From positions 62,001-126,000 of the forward strand of contig DJXN01000015.1 in assembly GCA_002449765.1 (NCBI GenBank): DNA of 64,000 nucleotides. Direction: 5' to 3'. Position numbers and translations under genes: made by a program. The notes under the pieces were generated by a model that had not been told where the DNA came from, made no database searches, and saw only the letters and a list, made by a program, of their open reading frames with translations. Below, piece after piece: positions 33,205-42,913 of the stretch. Source of the stretch: Fibrobacter sp. UBA7003. GTDB taxonomy: Bacteria > Fibrobacterota > Fibrobacteria > Fibrobacterales > Fibrobacteraceae. The stretch's first letter is position 1. Each line of letters opens with the position of its first letter.

Positions 33205-35097
33205 ATGGAACTAACAAAATCGCAGGAACGCCGCTTAGCATTCGTCGCTAGCCTCTTGAGTCTGAACCCCAACGATCCCAACGACCGAATCAAGGCACTC
33301 CGGCATCTGAACCTAGACGAGAACGGCTGTTTCCACGGCTTCCAGTATTCACAGGGCTTCATGGAGTTCTTCATCTTCCTGGATGAGGATACCCCCCTCG
33401 AAAAGGTGGTGGCCCACTTGAATTCCGACCTCAAGCAGCTGCAGATTGCAGTGTTCCGCACGAGCGACCCCACGAACCCGTTCTTCCTTTCGCTCCGCGA
33501 AGAGGCTGACCCGTGGGATGTAAAGAAGATTTCTGACGGCGACGAAGAGGATGACGAAGATACGCCGGCTAGCCGCCCCTACATGGAAACGCTCCAGATT
33601 ACGGTTCTCCGTACCAAGGCAAGCCGCGATCTCACTGATTCCGAACTCGAACGCACCCTCAAGGACATGCGCCGCAAGCTTGCCATCTGGAAGAACGAAG
33701 TCAAGGCGAAGCTTGAAATCATGGCCGAGCATGACGACCTTACCAAGGATCTTCGCAGTGCCGACGACAAGCTCGAAATCGTGATGGAGTCCGAACCGCT
33801 TCACCTCACGAGCGACCACGGTGAACTTTTCCTCGGATTCTGCCCCATCCGCACGATCTTTGATTATCACGTTGCTCTTGGCAAGCGCCTCAAGACGAAG
33901 CACAACATGGCGATTGTCAGCAGCAACATCCGTACTTATCTCGGTAACCTCACGCATACGAACGCGGCCCTCATCGACGCCTTCCAGACCATGGAACGTA
34001 ACGACGACGAGAACGTGAACGTGGACGATTTCCCGTTCCTGCACAACGGCATGACCCTTACGGGCGATGACCTCCGTGCGAAGGAACGCGACGGCAAGAA
34101 GGTCCTCGTGATCGAACGTCCGAAGATCATTAACGGCGCCCAGTCGCTCTTTACCTATGAAACCTATGCAAAGAGAAGCAAGAAGCCGGTGAACCCGCAG
34201 GTCCTGGTGAAGGTCGTGGTGCCGTACCCCGGTGCCGACAACTTCCTGAACCAGGTGACCATGGCCAACAACCGCCAGAACCCGGTGTTCAGCTATCACC
34301 TGCGTGCCGCTGACGACCTGCAGTTCTTCATTTGGCAGCGTTACCAGGAAGAAGGCTTTACTTACGTGTACAAGGACGGCGTGCGCCTCAAGGCCCGTAC
34401 CCGCAAGCTCGAAGTGCGCATGCGCCCGGAACTTGCGAAGACTCTGTTCATGATGGACGGCAAGCTCAGCGAATGCCGCAGCAGCGACTGCATCTTCGAC
34501 AAGGAAACGCTTTACCAGCGTTGCTTCGGTGCCTTCGTGCGCGTTTCGCCGGACAAGGAAAAGGACTTCGTGCGAAAGACGATTGCCTTCACGAAGGCAT
34601 GGCAGCTTCTTAGCCGTCTCCCGATCAAGATTCGTCGCGTAACTCCGGGCAAGGGTGTCTCTATCGAAGCCAACGACGATAACCCGCTGACCAAGATTAC
34701 CTGGAATGGCCGCCTCGAAGACAAGTTCATCTTCCGCAGCGCCGTGAGGGATCTCGTCGTGGCACTCGCTCTCAAGCACTGGCTCGTCTATGGCGATCCT
34801 ATCCAGGATTTCGAATGGCTCGTCGAGAACGAACTCAACTTCAACGAATCCATCCTCAAGTACGCTTCCAGGATCTATACGGAAGACTTGAAGGGCATCC
34901 TGATTAACGAGTTCAAGGATAATCCGGCCTACTACGACACGATTACCACGATTGACAAGGATAGCGGTGAATCCGTGGAACGTCGCTTGTGGAAGGGCTT
35001 CTCGAACACGGCGACCTACGACAAGATGATGGAACTCCTGTGCAAGAAGAATTCGAGCTGGGAGAAGTGCAAGGGCGGTATCGAGGCGTTCATCTAA
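33205..35097 (+). CDS. AIPR-family (abortive infection phage resistance) protein
   Basis: 630 residues, cytoplasmic. The AIPR core is visible from about 235 to 480: SSNIRTYLGNLTHTNAALIDAF (about 239-260), DFPFLHNGMTLTGDDL (about 275-290) and IERPKIINGAQSLFTYETYA (about 303-322). The typical family motifs are R-x-[FY]-LG, NNG[IM]T and [IV]NG-x-Q[TS]. The N-terminal 200 residues are acidic and helical. AIPR proteins occur alone or beside restriction systems as phage-defence factors; no methylase, nuclease or toxin partner is adjacent here. A TATATCTAAATATG stretch at about 33159-33172 may be its promoter. GAGGA lies upstream of the ATG, and a terminator follows. The defence role is inferred from the family only. 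Confidence 0.78.
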   Translation: MELTKSQERRLAFVASLLSLNPNDPNDRIKALRHLNLDENGCFHGFQYSQGFMEFFIFLDEDTPLEKVVAHLNSDLKQLQIAVFRTSDPTNPFFLSLREEADPWDVKKISDGDEEDDEDTPASRPYMETLQITVLRTKASRDLTDSELERTLKDMRRKLAIWKNEVKAKLEIMAEHDDLTKDLRSADDKLEIVMESEPLHLTSDHGELFLGFCPIRTIFDYHVALGKRLKTKHNMAIVSSNIRTYLGNLTHTNAALIDAFQTMERNDDENVNVDDFPFLHNGMTLTGDDLRAKERDGKKVLVIERPKIINGAQSLFTYETYAKRSKKPVNPQVLVKVVVPYPGADNFLNQVTMANNRQNPVFSYHLRAADDLQFFIWQRYQEEGFTYVYKDGVRLKARTRKLEVRMRPELAKTLFMMDGKLSECRSSDCIFDKETLYQRCFGAFVRVSPDKEKDFVRKTIAFTKAWQLLSRLPIKIRRVTPGKGVSIEANDDNPLTKITWNGRLEDKFIFRSAVRDLVVALALKHWLVYGDPIQDFEWLVENELNFNESILKYASRIYTEDLKGILINEFKDNPAYYDTITTIDKDSGESVERRLWKGFSNTATYDKMMELLCKKNSSWEKCKGGIEAFI

Positions 35098-35130
35098 CGT
35101 CTCGGAGCAACCTCCCGATTCAAGGATTTA

Positions 35131-35160
35131 ATCCCCGCATTTTGCGGGGATTTCCTTTTT
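35131..35160 (+). terminator. Terminator after the AIPR gene
   Basis: ATCCCCGCA, loop TTT, TGCGGGGAT, then TTCCTTTTT. Confidence 0.88.
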
Positions 35161-35240
35161 ATGTAGCTTCTCCCTTGTTATAATTTTCTAATTTACCGCA
35201 AAATCAACTTTTTTACTGGATTTGGCGCCGCCGAATTCTG

Positions 35241-35248
35241 TATTTTAA
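35241..35248 (+). promoter_or_regulatory. Candidate -7 element TATTTTAA of sprA
   Basis: It lies 5 nt before the TTG start, the same distance seen for scpA and the DUF3536 gene (and 4 nt for uvrB and batD). The sequence TATTTTAAGA also recurs before the FKBP gene. Confidence 0.4.
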
Positions 35249-35253
35249 GACTG

Positions 35254-38200
35254 TTGCTTTTTAGGAAGTTTGGACATAAAGCCCCGACGGGTTTGCTTGC
35301 CCTTTGCCTTGCGGCGTTCGGCATTTCGTGGTCTCAGGAGAGCGCTCCTGCAGACGTTGCTCCTGCAACGGAAAATGCGGATGAAGCCCAGCCCCAGGAT
35401 CCTGCCGAAACGGAATGGCAGCCGACACTGGACTATTTCCCCCTGCCTCCATCCACATATCCCCTGAACAGTCTTTTGCCTTTTGGCGGCGTGGGTTCTT
35501 CGCCCATGCTCATGAAGTCGAACAGGGGGCAGGTGTTCAGCCATGACATCAACATGGCGACCCGCGAACTGGATGTGAGCGAGAAACGCGTGAACAGTGT
35601 CTCGCGCGACACGACGACTCTTTGGACGGCGCATTACCCTGAACTCACGGATTACGTGGCCGACATGTACGACATTGGCCGTAAGAACCTTTGGCTCAGC
35701 AGTCTTGTTGGCCAGCGTGACGGCGGGTACGAGGCTCCGGAAACGGGTTCTATGTTCGATATCACCATCCCGGTGAACATGCCTGCGTGGATGAAAACTT
35801 TCGGCTTCGACAAGCCGAAGCTCATGCTCCAGGGAACGATGAACGTTCGCTTCAAGGGTTACGGCGAACTGGATGACGCGGAGGGAAGCACCAAGACGAG
35901 CCTTTGGCCTTCGCCGACCTTGGAATATGAACCGAGCTTCATGGTGAAGGGCAAGATCGGTCCCTACATCACGGTCGAGGTCAACAATGTCGAAAGCGGC
36001 CTGGGGGTGCAGAACCAGGTGCGCGTCGTCTACGAGGAATCGTTCAAGGGGGAATTCGAAGACTATATCTTGCAGCGCGTGGAAGCGGGTACGACTTCGC
36101 TTTCGCTTTCGGGTACCGAACTGACGGGTTACTCGGAGAACCATCAGGGCCTGTTCGGTATCAAGGCTGACTGGAAGCTGGGCGACTGGAAACTCACGAC
36201 GATTGCTTCGCAGGATGGAGGAAGCCAGGAAGAATACACCATCAATGCGAGCGAGACGACGACCGAATTCCAGGTGCTCGACAAGCAGTTTGTTGCCTAC
36301 CGCTATTACTTCTTGAATCATGAAGCGCGTAGCGCCTACATCAATGCGGGTATCGCGGGGCGGACGACTTCCAACTATCCGGCGACGAACCTCAAGCTCT
36401 ACAAGCGTAGCGCGATGAACGCGTCGAAGGATGTCATCGACAATATCACGGTCGTCTACAAGGCTCCGAACGGCAAGACGGTCGAGAAGACTGTGGAACG
36501 CATGGTCGAGATTCCGTCGAGCGATTTCACCTACGACCCCAAGACGGGTATCGTGAAGGTGAACGGGGTGACCCGTTCTACGCTTCTCGCTGCGAGCTGG
36601 AGCAACGACGGGACGGGAAGGACTGGAACAACGGTAAATGACGGCGCACGCGTCGTCCTTATCCAGTGGGATGCGACACTTGCCGAACTGACCGACATCG
36701 ACAAGTTGATGCTGCGTAACGTGTATAGCATCGGTATCTCGGATGCGAGCGCCAGCAGCTTCGTATTGCGCATGAAGAACAAGTCGGGCGTGGCCGGATC
36801 GTTCCTGAAGACTCTAGGGGTGGCGGACACTTCGACCGGAAGTCCCCTCGTGAGCGACGCTACGATTTTCAAGAAGGACGCGAGCGGCAACTATACGGGT
36901 GAAATGTGGCTTCCGTGTAAGCCTCTGTCGGAGTATAGCGGACCGAATGCGACGGAGCGCGCTCGTGCGAACTGCCTTGAACCGTTCCGCCTGCTGGATT
37001 CCTCGAACGCGGTATCGCAACTGTATTCGCTGCCTGTTTACAACTTGAACCGTTACACGAGCCAGTTCTATTTTGAATCCGTGGGCAAGCGCCGGAGCTC
37101 GACTATCAGCGTTCGAGACCCGAACTCCAGCTATTCCGTGAGTGGAAGTGCCTGTATGGATATTTCGCCGGGCACGGAAAAGCTGACTTCCGGTTCCACG
37201 GTCCTTACGCGGGGAGTCGACTACGAGGTGAACTACGAACTGGGACAAATCGAACTCCTGAGCGAACGGGCTCTTGACCCGAACAAGGAAATCAAGGTGA
37301 AGTTCGAATGCGAACCCCTGTTCGAAATAGACAACAAGCTTTTGCTCGGTGCTCGCGCGGAACTGCCGCTGGAACGTTACGGATTCGGCACGGGATCCCT
37401 CTTTGGCATTACGGCTCTCTACAAGAGCCAGAGCACGACAGCCAAGACGCCGACTCTCGGAAACGAACCCTTCTCCAGTTTCCTGTGGGGCATGAACCTG
37501 AGACTCCAGGATACGGTCCAGGTGTTTACGGACCTCGTGAATAAGATTCCGGGCATTAACACGGAAGCAAAGTCCAGCTGGAGGTTCGAAGCCGAATTTG
37601 CCGGAAGCCGCCACAATGCGAATACGAGCGAAGACGCCGAAGCGCTTGTCGAAGATTTCGAAGCGACCTCCTCGGGGCTGACCTATCCGCTGTCGAGGCT
37701 CTCCTGGTATCATGCGTCGCCTCCGGGCGGTGTGTCCGCTAATCCTTCGACTTACATCGAGAATCAGGATTACCGCCACAAGGGCGAATTCATTTGGCAC
37801 AGCAATAACACGGAACTTTACAAGTACATCTACCCCAATGTGGGCAATTCCGATGTCGATAACCAGCACTTGACCGTGCTGAAGATGACGCTCCGTGCGA
37901 ACGACAACCTGGTGGGAAATTCGTGGGGCGGCATCATGCGTCCGAACAGCGCCTACTACCAGGACATGAGCGAGATGAAGTATATCGAGATTGTGGCTCG
38001 CGGAAACGTAGGCTCGCTTTACCTCGATCTCGGGCAGGTCAGCGAAGACCTTTCCATTAATGGTTACGAACCTGACGGGTTCTATAATGGCGAAAATGAC
38101 TTGGGCTCTACGACGGCACTTCATGACAAGGGCCTGGACGGGACTAGCGGTGCAGACGAAAAACGCCAGGTGTGGGATTGCCGAATCTCTGGATGTATCT

Positions 38201-41200
38201 CCTCGGAAGTCAATTCTCGCAATGCGGGACCGACGACGGATATCTCGCTGGACAACTTCGACGAGAACCTGGATGACGACAGCGACCCGCCGGTAACGAT
38301 TAACGGTACTGAAAACAACTCGGGTGAACGCACCTACGATACCGAGGATATCAACAAGAACGGTTCTCTCGATACCGACATTAGCTTCGTCCGCTACCGC
38401 ATAGATCTTTCTGATACGAACGAGGCGAACTTTGACCGCTTGAAGAATGGCTGGCGCAAGTGGCGCATCCCGCTGAACCAGTATGATACGCTCGTGTCTT
38501 CGACGGGGAGCAGCTACAAGTCGATCCTCGCTCAGGCGCTCTACACTCGTCTCTGGATTGGAAAACTGAATCCGGGTGTCGCGGAGGCGAAGGTCCAGGT
38601 CGTGGGTCTTGCGGTCGTTGGCAATGCCTGGGAAGAAACTACGGTTGCGGATTTCTATAAGACGTCTTCCAACGAGAATTCGCAGGTGGTGAGCGTAAAT
38701 GGCAACGAGATGAAGGTTTCGGAAAATGTATCGACATCGGATACCAGCTACATAAAGGTTTCGACCATTAACAGCCGCGAGAATGCGAATACTTACTTCA
38801 AGTCGCCGAATACCAAGACGGAGCGGGATTCCGAAACAAACGCGCCGCTCAAGGAAACATCCCTTGTCCTTGATTACCAGAATATGAATCCGGGGCAGGA
38901 AGTGGGCGTGACGCGCCTGTTCGAAACGGACAAGAAAAACCTTGCGTCTTACAAGTCATTGAAGATGGAAATACACTATGTAACCGAGGCCGAGAAGGTT
39001 CCGGTGCGCTTCGCGATGCAGTTTGGCTCGGGATCTCTTGAAGGTTCTTCGGATTATTATGAATGGAGCTTCCGCCCGGTGAAATACGAATGTTCGTCGT
39101 CGGAACGTGACCAGGATTGCCATGAGCAGAACTGGCTCGACAACGCGTTTGCGATGAATGTCTCGGACTTCTCTGACCTGAAGCAGGGTCGGCATCCGCC
39201 GTTTTTGGAACCGGTCGTGAGGGAACTGGGCGGTGACCGCGATGAACGCATTAAGCTGGTCGGTAACCCCACCGTGTCAAGTATCGACTGGATGCGCTTC
39301 GTGATTATCGCGGATTCGAATGCCTCGCCGGCGGATCTCAAGGGAACGTTCTGGATTGATGACCTCAGGCTGTCGGATATGGATACGGAATGGGGCTATG
39401 CGGCGCGCACCTCGGGACAGGTGAACTTTGCGGACTTCCTCTCCGTTTCGGGCGCCGTCCGCTATCAGGATGGAAACTTTGCGACCCTGTCGACGACGGG
39501 AGGGTCCCCGAAGCCGAAGGCGTCGCAGGCAGCTTCGCAGTTGGACGTGTCGGCCGACGTGTCGGTCAATTTGAACAAGTTCCTTCCGGATAGCCTGGGA
39601 TTCCGCATCCCGATGAATTTGGGCTACAGAAGCTCGACGAAGCGGCCGTACATGAAGCCTTCCGATGACCTGACGCTCGAACATAGCGGGTTTGGCAACC
39701 TTACGAAGGACATGTTCCAGAACGAACTCTCGGTGACTTCGGACAAGAAGGAACAGGAACTGCGTGACGAAGCCAAGTCTAAGGGCTATGAATCCTACAC
39801 GCGCGAGAAGAACTTCAGTATCAGCTACAGCAAGAGCTACAAGGCTTCTGAATCCAAGGTGGGCGAGGTGCTGTCGCAGATGCTTCTGGAACGCCCCGCG
39901 GCGAGCTACTCTTTCAAGCAGAGCGAAGGCCGCGCGACTACGGCGGCAGATTCTACGTATGCTTACCATACGGTTTTTGAATACAAGCTTGGAACGTTCA
40001 GCCTGTTCAAGATGAAGCCGTTCGGATCGCTTGCGAATTCCGAAAACGCAATCCTGAAGGCGCTCTCCAAGACGGAGTTCGAACCTTGGCCGCAGACGTT
40101 CGATGTGACACTGTTCGATTTGAACTATGTCCGCTACGTGAACCAGGTGCGAGATCCGGATTTCGTGGAACCGCAGGTGGACAAGGTCGTCACCTATACG
40201 GCGGACCTCACGCATAAGCTCAACATGCGCTGGAACATCCTGTCGTTCCTTTCTACGAGCTACTCGTTGAATATCAAGCGCGACATGTATGGTGGCGGTG
40301 ACCGCGAAGGCTTCGTGAAAGAAAACTTCTTTACCACTGATGAAGGCGGGCTTTTTGCTAGCGGGTATGTTTTCGATTACGACCATACCGATAGGAAGGT
40401 CTATATTTCGCGCGACAGCCTCGTGATTATCCCGACGGATACGATTCCGAAGAAGGATGCTTCGGGCAAGGATATGGCTATCGATATGTCCAATCCGGAT
40501 TCTTACACGATTCTTTATGATAGCACCACGTTCTACAAGGTGGATAGCGTCGGTAGTCGCCAATATGGCAAGTCCTACGGCATTCTCCGCAACGAACGTT
40601 CTAGAAACCAGCAGTTCAAGGTCAATTTCAATCCTCGCCTGATTCCATTCCTGCCGTTCAACATGGGATTTACTTCTGACTTCAACCAGCAAAAGACAAT
40701 TCCTGATGACTTTGACTTCATGAACCAGAAGACGCTCGAAAAGAATTACTGGACGATTTCGCAGACGAACCGGTTTGAATTCACACCCACGCTCAAGATT
40801 GTCGACCTTGTTAAATTGTTCGGAAAGGAATCCATGGCTGTGAAGGCTCTTGAAAAAATCAAGTGGCGCGAAATTCGCATGAACTGGACGGCCAGCACGA
40901 ATACCATCGGTGAAAACTTTACACTTGCACAGCTGTACGAACAGCAGGGCGTGACACCCTTCCAGTATTACCTATACGGATTAGGCCTTGGTAACGGCTA
41001 CCGCAATCGTGGCCTGTGGAATATTGTATCCGGGGATATGGGACTTACTTCGCGCGGTGATTTCGAAAGGTTCGGCCAATACCGCAGCAAGGATGTCGAT
41101 ACCCTTGTCTACCAGGGCAACTTCCGCCATGCGGTTTCCCGTAGCTTCCAGATTGGTTCCGGCTTTACCCTGCCTATTTGGGATATCGGCATTACCGGCG

Positions 41201-42111
41201 ATTTGCAGTGGAAAGAAGATTTCGCGCAGTCCAGGGAATACCCGCTTTACATTGATACGACGACGGTGTGGCCGAAGATCGGTGTGGGCGTGACGGTCCC
41301 GAACTTTGCGCAAAGGATTCCTCTGTTGAATAGCTTCAAGAGCGTGAGCACGGTCCATCGGTTTGACTATACCTACACGACGACGGTGAAGCCGTTCCAG
41401 AGCGCAGAAGATTCCTGGGCGCATCAGATAAACTTCAATCCGCTCATCCGCGTGACCTTCTTGACTCAGAAAAACCTGAAGATAGAGAATAGCGTTCGAT
41501 TCAAGATAGAGACGACAGACAGACGTCCGAAGGAAGAAGTCATCGGGCTCCCATGTTGGCCGGATTCTACGGGCAATATCGCCGATACCTCCGATTACTT
41601 CTGGGAAACTCCGTGGATACATACGTCGCTTTACAACGATTTTGCCATAAACATCGGGGACGACTTTACGATTTCCTATCCGCTCAAGCTCAAAAAGGGC
41701 TTCCAGATTTGGAAGTGGTATTTCAAGCTTGAAAATAACCTGGACCTGAAATTGACTGCGGGCTACGACTACAACAAGACGATTCGCAAGGAATATAATC
41801 CCGATCAGAACTACAGCATGTGGAATAAGGAGTCCGGTACGGACGGGGTGTTTAAACAGTGGAATTTCGATTCCAGCGTCAACGCTCCCGATGCAGCCTA
41901 CAAGCCCGAGCTGAAGCTTACGGACCGTACGGTGCCCTCGCGGACACACGAATGGTTTATCCGTCCGAGCGCAAGCTACCAGTTCAATAAGATGGCCTCG
42001 ATGAGCAGCTACATCGAATACCGCCAGATTCACGAAAAGCTTGATGACGAGACTCCGCACCTGCGGCAGATACTGCAGTTCGAAATTGCACTACTGCTGA
42101 AGTTTAATTAA
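35254..42111 (+). CDS. sprA: SprA-type type IX secretion system translocon
   Basis: 2285 residues, matching the extreme size of SprA, the outer-membrane channel of the type IX system. The N-terminus has a signal-like stretch (GLLALCLAAFGISWSQ). SprA-type features include SMFDITIPVNMPAWMKTFGFDKPKLMLQGTMNVRFKGYGE (about 167-206), HQGLFGIKADWKLGDWKLTTIASQDGGSQEE with a TTEFQVLDKQFVAYRYYFLNHEAR follow-up (about 295-355), and TFWIDDLRLSDMDTEWGYAARTSGQVNFADFLSVSGAVRY (about 1367-1405). Many amphipathic strands reach the C-terminal QILQFEIALLLKFN. In F. succinogenes the system is thought to export cellulose-degrading and surface proteins. The start is TTG with no ribosome site, so the first codon is uncertain. 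No other T9SS gene is nearby. Confidence 0.88.
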   Translation: MLFRKFGHKAPTGLLALCLAAFGISWSQESAPADVAPATENADEAQPQDPAETEWQPTLDYFPLPPSTYPLNSLLPFGGVGSSPMLMKSNRGQVFSHDINMATRELDVSEKRVNSVSRDTTTLWTAHYPELTDYVADMYDIGRKNLWLSSLVGQRDGGYEAPETGSMFDITIPVNMPAWMKTFGFDKPKLMLQGTMNVRFKGYGELDDAEGSTKTSLWPSPTLEYEPSFMVKGKIGPYITVEVNNVESGLGVQNQVRVVYEESFKGEFEDYILQRVEAGTTSLSLSGTELTGYSENHQGLFGIKADWKLGDWKLTTIASQDGGSQEEYTINASETTTEFQVLDKQFVAYRYYFLNHEARSAYINAGIAGRTTSNYPATNLKLYKRSAMNASKDVIDNITVVYKAPNGKTVEKTVERMVEIPSSDFTYDPKTGIVKVNGVTRSTLLAASWSNDGTGRTGTTVNDGARVVLIQWDATLAELTDIDKLMLRNVYSIGISDASASSFVLRMKNKSGVAGSFLKTLGVADTSTGSPLVSDATIFKKDASGNYTGEMWLPCKPLSEYSGPNATERARANCLEPFRLLDSSNAVSQLYSLPVYNLNRYTSQFYFESVGKRRSSTISVRDPNSSYSVSGSACMDISPGTEKLTSGSTVLTRGVDYEVNYELGQIELLSERALDPNKEIKVKFECEPLFEIDNKLLLGARAELPLERYGFGTGSLFGITALYKSQSTTAKTPTLGNEPFSSFLWGMNLRLQDTVQVFTDLVNKIPGINTEAKSSWRFEAEFAGSRHNANTSEDAEALVEDFEATSSGLTYPLSRLSWYHASPPGGVSANPSTYIENQDYRHKGEFIWHSNNTELYKYIYPNVGNSDVDNQHLTVLKMTLRANDNLVGNSWGGIMRPNSAYYQDMSEMKYIEIVARGNVGSLYLDLGQVSEDLSINGYEPDGFYNGENDLGSTTALHDKGLDGTSGADEKRQVWDCRISGCISSEVNSRNAGPTTDISLDNFDENLDDDSDPPVTINGTENNSGERTYDTEDINKNGSLDTDISFVRYRIDLSDTNEANFDRLKNGWRKWRIPLNQYDTLVSSTGSSYKSILAQALYTRLWIGKLNPGVAEAKVQVVGLAVVGNAWEETTVADFYKTSSNENSQVVSVNGNEMKVSENVSTSDTSYIKVSTINSRENANTYFKSPNTKTERDSETNAPLKETSLVLDYQNMNPGQEVGVTRLFETDKKNLASYKSLKMEIHYVTEAEKVPVRFAMQFGSGSLEGSSDYYEWSFRPVKYECSSSERDQDCHEQNWLDNAFAMNVSDFSDLKQGRHPPFLEPVVRELGGDRDERIKLVGNPTVSSIDWMRFVIIADSNASPADLKGTFWIDDLRLSDMDTEWGYAARTSGQVNFADFLSVSGAVRYQDGNFATLSTTGGSPKPKASQAASQLDVSADVSVNLNKFLPDSLGFRIPMNLGYRSSTKRPYMKPSDDLTLEHSGFGNLTKDMFQNELSVTSDKKEQELRDEAKSKGYESYTREKNFSISYSKSYKASESKVGEVLSQMLLERPAASYSFKQSEGRATTAADSTYAYHTVFEYKLGTFSLFKMKPFGSLANSENAILKALSKTEFEPWPQTFDVTLFDLNYVRYVNQVRDPDFVEPQVDKVVTYTADLTHKLNMRWNILSFLSTSYSLNIKRDMYGGGDREGFVKENFFTTDEGGLFASGYVFDYDHTDRKVYISRDSLVIIPTDTIPKKDASGKDMAIDMSNPDSYTILYDSTTFYKVDSVGSRQYGKSYGILRNERSRNQQFKVNFNPRLIPFLPFNMGFTSDFNQQKTIPDDFDFMNQKTLEKNYWTISQTNRFEFTPTLKIVDLVKLFGKESMAVKALEKIKWREIRMNWTASTNTIGENFTLAQLYEQQGVTPFQYYLYGLGLGNGYRNRGLWNIVSGDMGLTSRGDFERFGQYRSKDVDTLVYQGNFRHAVSRSFQIGSGFTLPIWDIGITGDLQWKEDFAQSREYPLYIDTTTVWPKIGVGVTVPNFAQRIPLLNSFKSVSTVHRFDYTYTTTVKPFQSAEDSWAHQINFNPLIRVTFLTQKNLKIENSVRFKIETTDRRPKEEVIGLPCWPDSTGNIADTSDYFWETPWIHTSLYNDFAINIGDDFTISYPLKLKKGFQIWKWYFKLENNLDLKLTAGYDYNKTIRKEYNPDQNYSMWNKESGTDGVFKQWNFDSSVNAPDAAYKPELKLTDRTVPSRTHEWFIRPSASYQFNKMASMSSYIEYRQIHEKLDDETPHLRQILQFEIALLLKFN

Positions 42112-42125
42112 TTGTGGGTGCGCAA

Positions 42126-42147
42126 GGCTAACGTAGTTAGCCGAAGT
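42126..42147. terminator. Hairpin at convergent sprA / batE ends
   Basis: GGCTAAC-GTA-GTTAGCC followed by GAAGT is a perfect 7-bp stem. It is related to 25104-25125 by paired (compensatory) changes. Confidence 0.6.
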
Positions 42148-42148
42148 A

Positions 42149-42913
42149 TTACTTTATAATCCCCACTTCGGAGAGTTTCACGAAGCCCTTGATCTTTTCG
42201 CCGAGGCGGATTTCTGCGAAGTTGCCTTGTTCGGAAATGACTTCGAACGTGGTGCCTTCGGAAAGCGTATTGAGCGTCTGCGACTTGTCGCTCGGGGCGC
42301 TTGTCACGTCGGCGTCGGTTGCGGTGACAACTCCACAGATGTCTTTTTCGAGCACGAAAATCTTGTAGGCGGCACTGGAACCGATGACGCAGAAAATTGC
42401 AGTGAGCACGAATATGGCGCCCGTGCAGATGTTCTTGGCGCGTTCACCGATGACGATGCGGCCGGCAATGCCGATGAGCGCAATGAACCAGAAAATAGCA
42501 AGCAGCGTGATGAGCTGGGCCTTCAGGGAAAGCGCGTGGTGTAACTTGAAGAGGCCGGAGAGGATGGGGTTCTCTTCTTCGTCTTCGTCCACCTTGTCGC
42601 GGGTCATGGCCTGCGCAAACTTGAGGTTGTGCTGGATGTCGTCGTCACCCGGGCGCAGCCTGAGGGCCGAACGGTAATAGAAGATGGCGAAACCAATCCT
42701 GCCGCTCCTGAAGTAGGCGTTCCCCAGGTTGTAAAGCAGGTCGGCATCGGGTGTGCCGTTGTCGGCACAGGTGCGCCATTCGTCGATGGCTCGCTCGAAA
42801 TCGCTTTCGTTATAGGCCTTCGTGCCGGCGTCAATGCCCGCGCAGTCGGGGGCGGCTACGGCCGATGCCGCAGCGATGCAAAGTGCCAGAAAAATGTACT
42901 TCATGAAATTCAT
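42149..42913 (-). CDS. batE: BatE-like TPR/SH3 membrane protein
   Basis: 254 residues from the ATG at 42913, which overlaps the TGA stop of batD (ATGA) and has GGAG 8 nt upstream. The in-frame ATG at 43009 lies inside batD and is rejected. A signal peptide (MKYIFLALCIAAASAVAA) is followed by TPR-like repeats (about 25-100, KAYNESDFERAIDEWRTCADNG, LLYNLGNAYFRSGRIGFAIFYYRSALRLRPGDDDIQHNL), two transmembrane helices (about 125-145 and 157-178) and a C-terminal bacterial SH3 domain (about 190-254). This matches BatE of the Bacteroides aerotolerance operon. It may assist envelope stress resistance together with BatD. Confidence 0.8.
   Translation of the reverse strand: MNFMKYIFLALCIAAASAVAAPDCAGIDAGTKAYNESDFERAIDEWRTCADNGTPDADLLYNLGNAYFRSGRIGFAIFYYRSALRLRPGDDDIQHNLKFAQAMTRDKVDEDEEENPILSGLFKLHHALSLKAQLITLLAIFWFIALIGIAGRIVIGERAKNICTGAIFVLTAIFCVIGSSAAYKIFVLEKDICGVVTATDADVTSAPSDKSQTLNTLSEGTTFEVISEQGNFAEIRLGEKIKGFVKLSEVGIIK

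Noticed and set aside
36814..38124. - strand open frame of 436 codons inside sprA, and others at 39277-40692 and 40981-42060
   Set aside because: Shadow frames of a GC3-rich gene; the + strand shows SprA motifs throughout.
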